A DNA stretch of 26,532 bases from PGYR01 sp048267165 (GTDB lineage: Bacteria; Bacteroidota; Ignavibacteria; Kapaibacteriales; UBA2268). Under the pieces are notes generated by a model. That model was not told the DNA's origin. It ran no database searches and worked only from the letters and a program-made list of their open reading frames with translations. Positions 8,146 to 16,072 of this stretch are shown piece by piece. The stretch lies in NCBI GenBank assembly GCA_048267165.1, contig JBLWYD010000040.1:1-26532 (forward strand). Direction: 5' to 3'. Numbering within the stretch: the stretch's first letter is position 1; each line of letters starts with the position of its first letter. The translations under genes and the position numbers were made by a program.

Positions 8146-8760
8146 TTATATTGCAAATTGTGCTTTTTCAGCTATTCGCCACAGCAATTGACCAGCATAA
8201 TGAACACCATAGTAATCTTTTCCAAGGTAAATACTATCTATGTTAGTTGTTAATTTATTAATTTCAACTAAGTCTATTGTATTGCATTTTGAGTCTATTA
8301 CTGAAATTTTAGTGTCATAATTAGTTTCAATATTACTCAACTGAGTATTCTCGAAGTCTATCATGACTCTGGAATATTCACTCAAATCATATTTAGATAA
8401 CATTGACAACTTTATTATTGGTATTGAATTTAAAAGTTGATTTGTATTTTCATGTGGAAGAAAAATTCTACAAAATAGTAGTTTAGAAATTTCATTTAGA
8501 AATACTGCATTTTGAGAATTTGTAGTTATTTGGATAGGAATATCTATATTATTTCTAATTTGGGAGACAACTTTTAAAGATTCTAGACTCTCATCTATAT
8601 GGAATAAAATAGATTTGTTGTTCTCTTCTCGGAAGAGTTTTGCTAATTTGATAGGGTTTTCCTTGAACTTTGAATCAAGTTTTTCAAATTCTGGTAAACC
8701 ACTAATAGAATATATAGATTTGCCATTCTCTAAGTAAATTGTAGGTACAGCTAAAATCAT
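8146..8760 (-). CDS. Divergent HisA/HisF-like TIM-barrel protein, probably non-catalytic
   Basis: A 204-residue protein, shorter than HisA (~240). The N-terminal half aligns by eye with HisA: ILAVPTIYLENGK against the family 'I-I-P-A-I-D-L-x-D-G-K', then NPIKLAKLFREENNKSILFH against 'x-P-x-x-x-A-x-x-x-x-x-x-G-A-x-x-L-H', then a VVSQIRNNIDIPIQI strand against 'I-x-x-I-x-x-x-V-x-x-P-V-Q-V'. The catalytic Asp of strand 1 is replaced by Tyr9, and the glycine-rich phosphate-binding loop after strand 3 is replaced by TTNSQN. The C-terminal phosphate-binding Gly motifs are also unclear. It is therefore unlikely to be the ProFAR isomerase and may be a binding protein or relic of that fold. Its ATG overlaps the ruvA stop (ATGA). 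Identification as a HisA relative is my inference from pattern. Confidence 0.55.
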   Translation of the reverse strand: MILAVPTIYLENGKSIYSISGLPEFEKLDSKFKENPIKLAKLFREENNKSILFHIDESLESLKVVSQIRNNIDIPIQITTNSQNAVFLNEISKLLFCRIFLPHENTNQLLNSIPIIKLSMLSKYDLSEYSRVMIDFENTQLSNIETNYDTKISVIDSKCNTIDLVEINKLTTNIDSIYLGKDYYGVHYAGQLLWRIAEKAQFAI

Positions 8761-9353
8761 TTTAAAGTGAATTTAAGTGCTAATTTTATCAAATCTTCAG
8801 AAGAGTAACTTTCATTATTAACCTGTTTCAATGCTGAATTAACAGCTTTTGCTGCCATTGATTTATTGTATCCAAGGCTTTCCAAAGCAAGAGTTGCTTC
8901 TTCAACTGAATCATTCTTAGGTATCGAAGTACCTTCATCTTGGATTGATATTTTTGCAAACTTATCTTTTAATTCTACTATTAATCTTTCTGCTGTCTTT
9001 TTCCCAATACCTGGTAGTTTTTGAAGCAAAGTTGTATTGGCAGTCAGTATAGCTGACTTAAAATCATTTAGTGATATTCCAGAAAGAATCCCGATTCCAC
9101 TTTTGGGGCCTATCCCAGACACAGATATCAACAATCTGAATAACTGTCTTTCGCTTTCTGAATGAAAACCATAAAGTGTTATACTATCTTCTCTGACTAT
9201 CATTTCGGAATAAATGAATAATTCTTTGTCTAGCAAAGGAAGGTTTTCAAAAGTATTCATTGAAATATGTAAGTAATATCCAATACCACCAACATCTAAT
9301 ACTATAAATGTTGGTGATTTTTGAATTAATTTTCCTTTAAGACAAGTTATCAT
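8757..9353 (-). CDS. ruvA: Holliday junction branch migration protein RuvA
   Basis: A 198-residue protein that binds four-way DNA junctions as a tetramer and loads the RuvB motor for branch migration. The three expected domains are visible: an N-terminal OB fold (about 1-63, starting MITCLKGKL with VGGIGYYLHI), a middle domain with two helix-hairpin-helix motifs (VSGIGPKSGIGIL and LPGIGKKTAERLI), and a C-terminal three-helix RuvB-binding domain (about 150-198, VEEATLALESLGY). The length is typical. It overlaps the upstream T9SS protein gene by one base (TAATG) and the downstream HisA-like gene by four. No ruvB or ruvC is present in the window. Confidence 0.96.
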   Translation of the reverse strand: MITCLKGKLIQKSPTFIVLDVGGIGYYLHISMNTFENLPLLDKELFIYSEMIVREDSITLYGFHSESERQLFRLLISVSGIGPKSGIGILSGISLNDFKSAILTANTTLLQKLPGIGKKTAERLIVELKDKFAKISIQDEGTSIPKNDSVEEATLALESLGYNKSMAAKAVNSALKQVNNESYSSEDLIKLALKFTLK

Positions 9354-12300
9354 TATTTCAGAACTATTTTTTGGAAGTATGAATTAAAATTATCTGTAAT
9401 TTTGATTATGTAAGTTCCTTTTGAATAATTCGTCAAGTCTATTTTGTAAGATGAGGAATTATTATTTGGTTCTTCTTTTAGTCTAACTCCCAATATATTG
9501 TAAATCTCTATTTTAGCATTATACAATGATGGATCATTTAAACTAACAGTAACTACCCCATCCGTTTCCGTAGGATATATATTAATATCTTGATTATCAG
9601 TAATCGGTTTTACACTACTTAGTATTTCTACAACAGAAGGAATGACTTTACAACCGTATTCATCAGTTATTTCAACCTTATAAACACCTATATCAGAAGC
9701 TTTAATCTTATTTGAAGTACTATTCTCTAATAATGAGTCATTAATGAACCATCTATAACTATATCCTTCGGGCACACTTAAAAACCCACCTGATTGGAAT
9801 ATCACAATGTCATTTTTAAGAGACGATTTGAATATTTCGACAGTATCTTTAACATCGCAACCTTTACTATTAGTAGCAGAGATTGTATATACACCAGGTT
9901 GATCAACAGTTATGAATTTAATATTCTGACCTGTTGACCATACTACATTGTTATAGCTGAAAGGAGCATTAAGTCTAATTGATTCTTTATTTGCACAAAT
10001 AGTATTTCCATCAGGTGTAGATATTATAGTTTCATCCTGGTACAAAACATTAACTGATACTATATTCGATTTATCCACACAGTAAACATCTGTTGGATTT
10101 GTAAGAACATAATTACCAGATTCTTTTACAACTATCCTCTTAGTAGTCTCACCATTATTCCAAAGATATGAGTTCTGATTATTCACAGCTTCAATAATTA
10201 CCGAATCTCCTTCACAAAATTCTAGCTCTCCAATTACATTAATTGGTAAATTGACAGGCTCGCATCCTAATAAATCGGTTCTCCATAGTCCCCTACCATA
10301 TGTTGCGGCATATAGCCTTCCTGAGTTTCTATGAATTTCAAGTTCATTTACTATCGTATTAGGCATTTCGCCCTCTAATTTTCTCCAATACCCAGAATTC
10401 AGATCTGAATAGAATACGCCTATATCTGTTCCAACATAAATCGATTTTTTACTAGGGTTTTCTATTACTACAGTATTAACTGGCAGCGCAGGTAAATTAC
10501 CACTAATATCTTTCCACTCTATTCCATTATAAAACAAAACTTTATCATTGCTTTTATAACCAGACTTAGTTACATATATTTCAAGTGGATTATCAGGGTT
10601 GATTGCTACATAAGTTATTGCACTTGTAGAGGAGTGTATAAGCTCCCAGCTAGTACCACCATTGGTAGTACGCCTTAGTACTGATGAAGATGCAGCATAA
10701 ATGAAATTATCATCTTTTTCTGATACTGCGAGTGCTATTATATTTACGTTTGAGTTACCTTCAAAATCAGAAATTTTTTCCCAATTATTTCTATTTCCAT
10801 AGTTAGTATTTTTCCACACATTATTATAACCAGCATAAATATTCTTCGGATTAGACAGACTAATCACAAAAGGAGTTACCCAAGCACCAGTTTCTACTTC
10901 ATCATAATTTGCAATTATACTAGTATTTATCATATTAGTAAAATTACTTCCACCATTTGAAGATCTTAACAAATTTCCTCTAGGTACAGACACATACATT
11001 CGATTATCGTTAACTGGATCTATTGCACATTCCATACCATCTCCTGAATAAGTTTTACCCCAATTTTGACCATCGAATCTAGATGTTCCATTATCTTGAG
11101 CACCTGACAAAACATCGAAAGGAGAAGACTGAGAAACTCCTAAACGATAAAACTGAGTTATATCCATTCCATTATTAAGTTCATCCCATAAATCGGTACC
11201 AACTGTATTTCTATAAAGTCCGCCATCATTAGAGACATAGATTTTGTCACCTGATTTATTGTATATAAAGTGGTGGTGATCCGCATGTATTTCTGGTCTA
11301 TCATAATCTCCTGTCCAATGAGCATGAAGTTTCCAGACAGTACCACCATTGGTAGATTTCCAAATATTAATTCCACCAACATAAATCTCATTTTTATTTT
11401 TTGGATTGATAGCTAATGCTAGGTCATATGTACCTTGTCCTACTTCTGAATCTCTTCCATCTGCCCTACCAAGTAAGTTCCCAGTTGTCGATTGTGATGC
11501 TAATTCATTAAAACTATTTCCTGAATTAGTAGAAACCTCAAGCGACAAAAAACTTTGATTAGTTGCACAAGATAATAAGTATAAGTTATCAGGGGCATCT
11601 GGAGTTACAGCAATTTCTGTTCTAAGGGAACTTTGTATTTGATAGATAGAGTTCCAACTTTCTCCGTTATCTGTTGATTTATAAATATTATTCCTTCCAG
11701 ACATATTCATTGAACTAGCATATACAATACTTGGATTCGCTGGGTGAAATTCCATATCTTTAATTGCTGTTGATCCAAATACTCGATCCCAAGAAGTAGC
11801 TCCATCAACAGATCTATATATACCATCTCTAGTTGATATAATAACAATATTTGGATTAGAAGGATGAATTAGAACTCTAGTTATTACTTTGCTTTGCCCC
11901 ATCTCATAATATATGTTAGTTTCGTTGAAAGTAATACCGGCGTCAGTAGATTTCAACAATCCAACAGAATAATAACTACCTGCTGTTCCCATAGTTCCAT
12001 TTGCATCACCTGTGGCAAGATATACAATCTTAGGGTCCGAAGGAGCAAATTCAACATCTGAAATTGCAATAGATAACTGATCTGTCATATCTATTTCTAC
12101 CCAACTAAGTCCAGCATTAGTAGATCTCCAAGCACCACCAGAAGCCGAGCCTGCAATCATATAATTCTCATTAGTTGGAGATATAGCCAAATCATTGATT
12201 CTACCTACACCTTGTGCCCTACCAGAGCCATTTGGCGTTTTGAATGGGCCATATTTTTCCCATTTCACAGACTGGACAGAACTGTTCTTTGATTTATCTA

Positions 12301-12565
12301 ATACTTTATAGAACTCTGCTAATTTCTTAATATCCATTGCATTTGGTGGAGCTGTTTCACCTTGTAATCTCTGCTCCCAAAACCACTCCCATCTTTTAAA
12401 TGGTTTCCAACCAATTATTGAATCTAAATTAGATTCTCCGATCAGTTCATTTTGCAATATTTCTTGTATTTCATGGAAAGACAAATTGTCTTTTTGCAAA
12501 TCTTCAAATTGTTGTGATTTTAGTACAAATATGCTTAGGAATATTATTACTACTATTTTTTTCAT
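9353..12565 (-). CDS. T9SS-secreted VPS10/sortilin-like beta-propeller protein (copy B)
   Basis: A 1,070-residue exported protein. It has a signal peptide (about 1-18), then an N-terminal module containing PFKRWEWFWEQR (near residues 55-66). From about 100 to 765 it carries at least eight Asp-box/BNR-like turns of the form S-T-[ND]-x-G-x-[ST]-[WF], for example RSTNAGLSW, KSTDNGESW and RTTNGGTSW, typical of sortilin/VPS10-type propellers. After Cys768 come three Ig-like modules, two with paired cysteines (FCEGDS to YCVD; ICANKE to GCDV). Residues ~995-1070 form a type A T9SS sorting domain (IEIYNILGVRLKEE, YSKGTYIIKI). It shares its full architecture with the gene 10 bases upstream. The substrate or binding partner is unknown; annotation as 'glycosyl hydrolase' on the BNR repeats would be unsafe. 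Confidence 0.88.
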   Translation of the reverse strand: MKKIVVIIFLSIFVLKSQQFEDLQKDNLSFHEIQEILQNELIGESNLDSIIGWKPFKRWEWFWEQRLQGETAPPNAMDIKKLAEFYKVLDKSKNSSVQSVKWEKYGPFKTPNGSGRAQGVGRINDLAISPTNENYMIAGSASGGAWRSTNAGLSWVEIDMTDQLSIAISDVEFAPSDPKIVYLATGDANGTMGTAGSYYSVGLLKSTDAGITFNETNIYYEMGQSKVITRVLIHPSNPNIVIISTRDGIYRSVDGATSWDRVFGSTAIKDMEFHPANPSIVYASSMNMSGRNNIYKSTDNGESWNSIYQIQSSLRTEIAVTPDAPDNLYLLSCATNQSFLSLEVSTNSGNSFNELASQSTTGNLLGRADGRDSEVGQGTYDLALAINPKNKNEIYVGGINIWKSTNGGTVWKLHAHWTGDYDRPEIHADHHHFIYNKSGDKIYVSNDGGLYRNTVGTDLWDELNNGMDITQFYRLGVSQSSPFDVLSGAQDNGTSRFDGQNWGKTYSGDGMECAIDPVNDNRMYVSVPRGNLLRSSNGGSNFTNMINTSIIANYDEVETGAWVTPFVISLSNPKNIYAGYNNVWKNTNYGNRNNWEKISDFEGNSNVNIIALAVSEKDDNFIYAASSSVLRRTTNGGTSWELIHSSTSAITYVAINPDNPLEIYVTKSGYKSNDKVLFYNGIEWKDISGNLPALPVNTVVIENPSKKSIYVGTDIGVFYSDLNSGYWRKLEGEMPNTIVNELEIHRNSGRLYAATYGRGLWRTDLLGCEPVNLPINVIGELEFCEGDSVIIEAVNNQNSYLWNNGETTKRIVVKESGNYVLTNPTDVYCVDKSNIVSVNVLYQDETIISTPDGNTICANKESIRLNAPFSYNNVVWSTGQNIKFITVDQPGVYTISATNSKGCDVKDTVEIFKSSLKNDIVIFQSGGFLSVPEGYSYRWFINDSLLENSTSNKIKASDIGVYKVEITDEYGCKVIPSVVEILSSVKPITDNQDINIYPTETDGVVTVSLNDPSLYNAKIEIYNILGVRLKEEPNNNSSSYKIDLTNYSKGTYIIKITDNFNSYFQKIVLK

Positions 12566-12575
12566 TCAATATCGT

Positions 12576-15500
12576 TTAATTTTTAATTATTTTTTGAGTT
12601 ATAATTCTGTTCGTTGTCTCTATTTGTAGTATATACGTACCAGTAGTCAATACATTTAGATTAAGATTTATATTACCTGAATTGTTCATACTATCAAATA
12701 TTTTTACAGTTCTACCATCAAGGTCAATTACTTTTATATTCTTCACTAATAGTGATTCAATATTTGAAACGGTTAAAATATCATCAAATGGATTAGGTGA
12801 AATCTTAAATAAACCATTGTTTTCTACTACGATGACATTAGTTGAGGTAAAAGCATACGTTTCCGATTTACCTGTACATTCCATTCCATTCATAATAGTT
12901 TCTACATAGTAGTTACCATCTTCAGTAGGTTTATACTTACTTTCCTCTTCGCCAAATAATAAATTACCGTCTTGGTACCATTTATATTTATCAGCTTGAG
13001 TAGTAGTAGTTAAGAAACCATCATTTTCAAAACTTAAATTTGGTTTTGGTGGAGATGGCAGACTAGTCACAGTTACTTTTTGAGATTCAGTGGCACAACC
13101 ATCATTCGTAAATCCTTTCACTGAGTATGTACCAGCTTTATTAACCCATAATGTTCTTGTATCGGTTACTCCATTAGACCATTCAGTATCTTTATAAAAA
13201 CCTGAATATTTTATTTCGACACTATCACCCTCACAAAAAGATGTACTTGTAATTTCATTAAAATCAGAATCAGTAATTTTAAGTTGTTTCACATCAATAA
13301 ATTGTACATTCAATTCTATTGATTTTGTTTCACAACCACTATTATCAAAAACGGATACAAAATATTTACCGTTTGTTGTGGGATTGATTTTTTTTGATTT
13401 TTGTCCAGTTGACCACTCAAAAGTATCATAATTACCATTTTCAAGAGTCAGTTCTAAGCTTTCTCCTTCACATACTCTAATCTGGTTATTACTAATTTCA
13501 ACATTAGATGTCACATTTGGTACATCTAAATCACAGTCGTTAACTGGTATCTCCCACATTCCTCTACCATAAGTAGCTGCTCGCAGCATTCCACTTGGAT
13601 AGTGAATTTTTAGCTCAGAAATAATAACTTGTGGCATACCATCTTCCATATACTTCCAGTCAGTATTTGCATCTTTGGTGAATACACCAATATCTGTACC
13701 TATGTATATTCTATCATTAGAGTTCTTTTGATAAGCTACACAGTTAACTGGGAAGTTTGGTAGATCTCCAGATATATTTGTTGAACTACTTCCAACAACC
13801 TTATGTACTTTATTTCCATTTTGATATCCACTTACTACAACATAGATTTCATCTGGTTTAGTAGGGTTAACTGTTAAACTTCGAACAGATAATCCACTTG
13901 AGGCAGTGTAAATACTATTCCAAGCTTGTCCACCATTTGTTGACTTTAATACTTGATTTGATATAGCAACATAAATGTAATTTGAGTTTGAAGGAGCTAG
14001 AGCAATTTCAGTAATTGTAACATAGGCTTGAAGACCAAAGTTACTCACCCTCGACCAGTTGCTACCTTGATTTGTACTCTTATATACATTTTGATATCCT
14101 ACATAAATATTAGAGTTATTCTCATCTACGGTTAGTGGACTTACCCAAGCTGAAAATTCATTTATACTAGAAGCTAATGGATTTAAAATGGCTGTCGGAA
14201 ATGATTGTCCACCATTAGTTGACTTATAAAAAGCACCAGAACTCTGCTCATATCTTGAAGCATACATAATACTCGAATTATTTGGATCTATATCACAATC
14301 AAAACCATCACCATATAATGCATCTTGCCATAATGTTTCAGTATATTTTAGTGTTGTATTATTATCTTGTGCACCAGCTAATAATCTTTCTTTATTATTC
14401 ACCGCTTGACCAAATCTGTAATATTGAGTAATATTCAATCCATCTGTAATATTGGTCCAGCTTTCACCATCATCCGTTGATTTTTCAATACCGCCATCAT
14501 TTCCAACATAAAGAGTACCTTTGGAATCATAAACTAATGTCTGTTGATCAGGGTGTAATCTAATTATATTTTGAAAAGCTTGTGGATATGATTTTAGATT
14601 GTATGTGGAACCACCATCTGTTGTTTTCCAATTATTTATACCACCTATAGTTACAACGCTTTTACTTTTTGAAGATATAGCAATTGATAAATCATACCAA
14701 CCCTGACCACCATTTCCTTGTCCATTATATGAAGAATGTAAATAATTTGGATGACCATTTGTAGGAGTTACTTCACTCCAATTCTGCCCAGAATTCTCAG
14801 TTTTAAATACATTTCTGAATCCACCATCTGGATTAGTACTCAAACCATAACATACACCCGGATGTGCATCATTTACAGCTAGTTCAACTCTTCTACAATT
14901 ATTAATAGTATAAGCACCATTTGTAAACCAAGTTCCATTAACATATCTCATTACAGTATAAACACTATTTCCAGTAAGAAAAGCTCCGTATAGTATTTCA
15001 GGATTAGTCGGATGCATTTTCAAGTCTCTACAAAAAGAATCATTGGACCTTGTCCAATTAGTACCGCTATTATCACTATGGTAAACACCAACATTAGTTG
15101 CAACAACAAATTTTGAGGAATTGCTATGGTTTATTAATACACTATAAATAATTATTCTATCGGATTGTTCTAAACTAGGGCTAATTGCATCAATATTAAT
15201 TTCTTTCCAAGAGCTACCATCATCGGTTGATAATAATAATCCTGAACTAAAAGCTCCATAACCAGCCCCTGCTCCTACACCATTAGCATCACCAGTTGCA
15301 GCCAATAATACATTTGGTTTAGTTCTACAGATTGCTATATCGGAGATACCCAATGAATAAACATCAGGCGTAACTGACTCAGCCCAATTACTTCCACCAT
15401 TAGTAGATTTCCAAATACCGCCAGTTGCTGCACCAACATATATTATGTTAGTATTTGTAGGATGTATAGCAATGGCATTTATCCTTCCTAAACCTGAACC

Positions 15501-15878
15501 AGGATAATTGAATGGACCTAAAGGTTTCCAATCATCTGGACCTTGAACTTTGTTTGCTTTACTATAAAGGTAAGATGATTTGAAGTTATTATAGCTTTCT
15601 CTTAATTCTTTTCTTGATGGTAATTTACCATTAGAATCAACTCTTGACGACCAAAAGTACTCCCATCTTTTAAAGGGTTTGAAACCTTGACCTTTCAACG
15701 GGTTTTCATCACCTATTTTCATCTCTTTTAGTTCATCATAGTATTGATTGTACTTTTTCGATATTTCATTAAAATCATTCGATTCTATTTGTGGAACCGT
15801 AGGTCGAATCTGCTGTTGTGCATTAGTTAAGTTAAATGCAATTAGAGAGACTAAGAGAAAAATAATAATTCTATTCAT
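12576..15878 (-). CDS. T9SS-secreted VPS10/sortilin-like beta-propeller protein (copy A)
   Basis: A 1,100-residue paralogue of the next gene with the same plan. It has a signal peptide (about 1-20, ending TNAQQ), then an N-terminal module with GFKPFKRWEYFW. A propeller region (about 110-780) has at least eight Asp-box turns such as KSTNGGSNW, LSTDDGSSW, KSTDDGESW and KSTNQGSNW. Three Ig-like modules follow Cys782 (VCEGES to GCET, FCEGDS to GCAT, and a third with a single Cys), then a T9SS tail (FKISPNPFDD, VIDLDGRTVKIF, LTTGTYILQI). It is the first gene of a run leading through copy B to ruvA, and its leader is the 194-base divergent gap at 15879-16072. Surface-exposed binding or degradation of polymers or proteins is plausible but unproven. 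The tandem pair most simply arose by gene duplication. Confidence 0.88.
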   Translation of the reverse strand: MNRIIIFLLVSLIAFNLTNAQQQIRPTVPQIESNDFNEISKKYNQYYDELKEMKIGDENPLKGQGFKPFKRWEYFWSSRVDSNGKLPSRKELRESYNNFKSSYLYSKANKVQGPDDWKPLGPFNYPGSGLGRINAIAIHPTNTNIIYVGAATGGIWKSTNGGSNWAESVTPDVYSLGISDIAICRTKPNVLLAATGDANGVGAGAGYGAFSSGLLLSTDDGSSWKEINIDAISPSLEQSDRIIIYSVLINHSNSSKFVVATNVGVYHSDNSGTNWTRSNDSFCRDLKMHPTNPEILYGAFLTGNSVYTVMRYVNGTWFTNGAYTINNCRRVELAVNDAHPGVCYGLSTNPDGGFRNVFKTENSGQNWSEVTPTNGHPNYLHSSYNGQGNGGQGWYDLSIAISSKSKSVVTIGGINNWKTTDGGSTYNLKSYPQAFQNIIRLHPDQQTLVYDSKGTLYVGNDGGIEKSTDDGESWTNITDGLNITQYYRFGQAVNNKERLLAGAQDNNTTLKYTETLWQDALYGDGFDCDIDPNNSSIMYASRYEQSSGAFYKSTNGGQSFPTAILNPLASSINEFSAWVSPLTVDENNSNIYVGYQNVYKSTNQGSNWSRVSNFGLQAYVTITEIALAPSNSNYIYVAISNQVLKSTNGGQAWNSIYTASSGLSVRSLTVNPTKPDEIYVVVSGYQNGNKVHKVVGSSSTNISGDLPNFPVNCVAYQKNSNDRIYIGTDIGVFTKDANTDWKYMEDGMPQVIISELKIHYPSGMLRAATYGRGMWEIPVNDCDLDVPNVTSNVEISNNQIRVCEGESLELTLENGNYDTFEWSTGQKSKKINPTTNGKYFVSVFDNSGCETKSIELNVQFIDVKQLKITDSDFNEITSTSFCEGDSVEIKYSGFYKDTEWSNGVTDTRTLWVNKAGTYSVKGFTNDGCATESQKVTVTSLPSPPKPNLSFENDGFLTTTTQADKYKWYQDGNLLFGEEESKYKPTEDGNYYVETIMNGMECTGKSETYAFTSTNVIVVENNGLFKISPNPFDDILTVSNIESLLVKNIKVIDLDGRTVKIFDSMNNSGNINLNLNVLTTGTYILQIETTNRIITQKIIKN

Positions 15879-16072
15879 AATAAACCGTTTTTATTTGAAA
15901 CTTTCTTTTTTAATAAATCTATAAAAATATAATCTTTAAGTTACGAAAAATATTATAATTCTTAAAACCAAGTGGAATAGTTATATAAGGATTATAGCTT
16001 AACTTTAAAATTTATACGATATTTTATTTATATTAGATTTTATAGACACATCAACTATCGATAACGTTACAA
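15879..16072. promoter_or_regulatory. Divergent intergenic region, presumed promoters both ways
   Basis: This 194-base, very AT-rich gap separates the minus-strand sortilin-like pair from the plus-strand glycosyltransferase. Both neighbours point away from it, so it should hold two promoters. I find no convincing Bacteroidota-type pair (TTTG with TAnnTTTG at the right spacing), no strong sigma70 pair and no clear hairpin. Neither start codon has an obvious Shine-Dalgarno sequence. No credible open reading frame lies in it. Confidence 0.4.

Noticed and set aside
9353..15878. Calling the two large secreted proteins sialidases or glycosyl hydrolases because of Asp-box repeats
   Set aside because: Asp boxes occur in many propellers. 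I see no sialidase catalytic arginine triad or FRIP motif, and the repeats and tail fit VPS10/sortilin-like T9SS proteins better.
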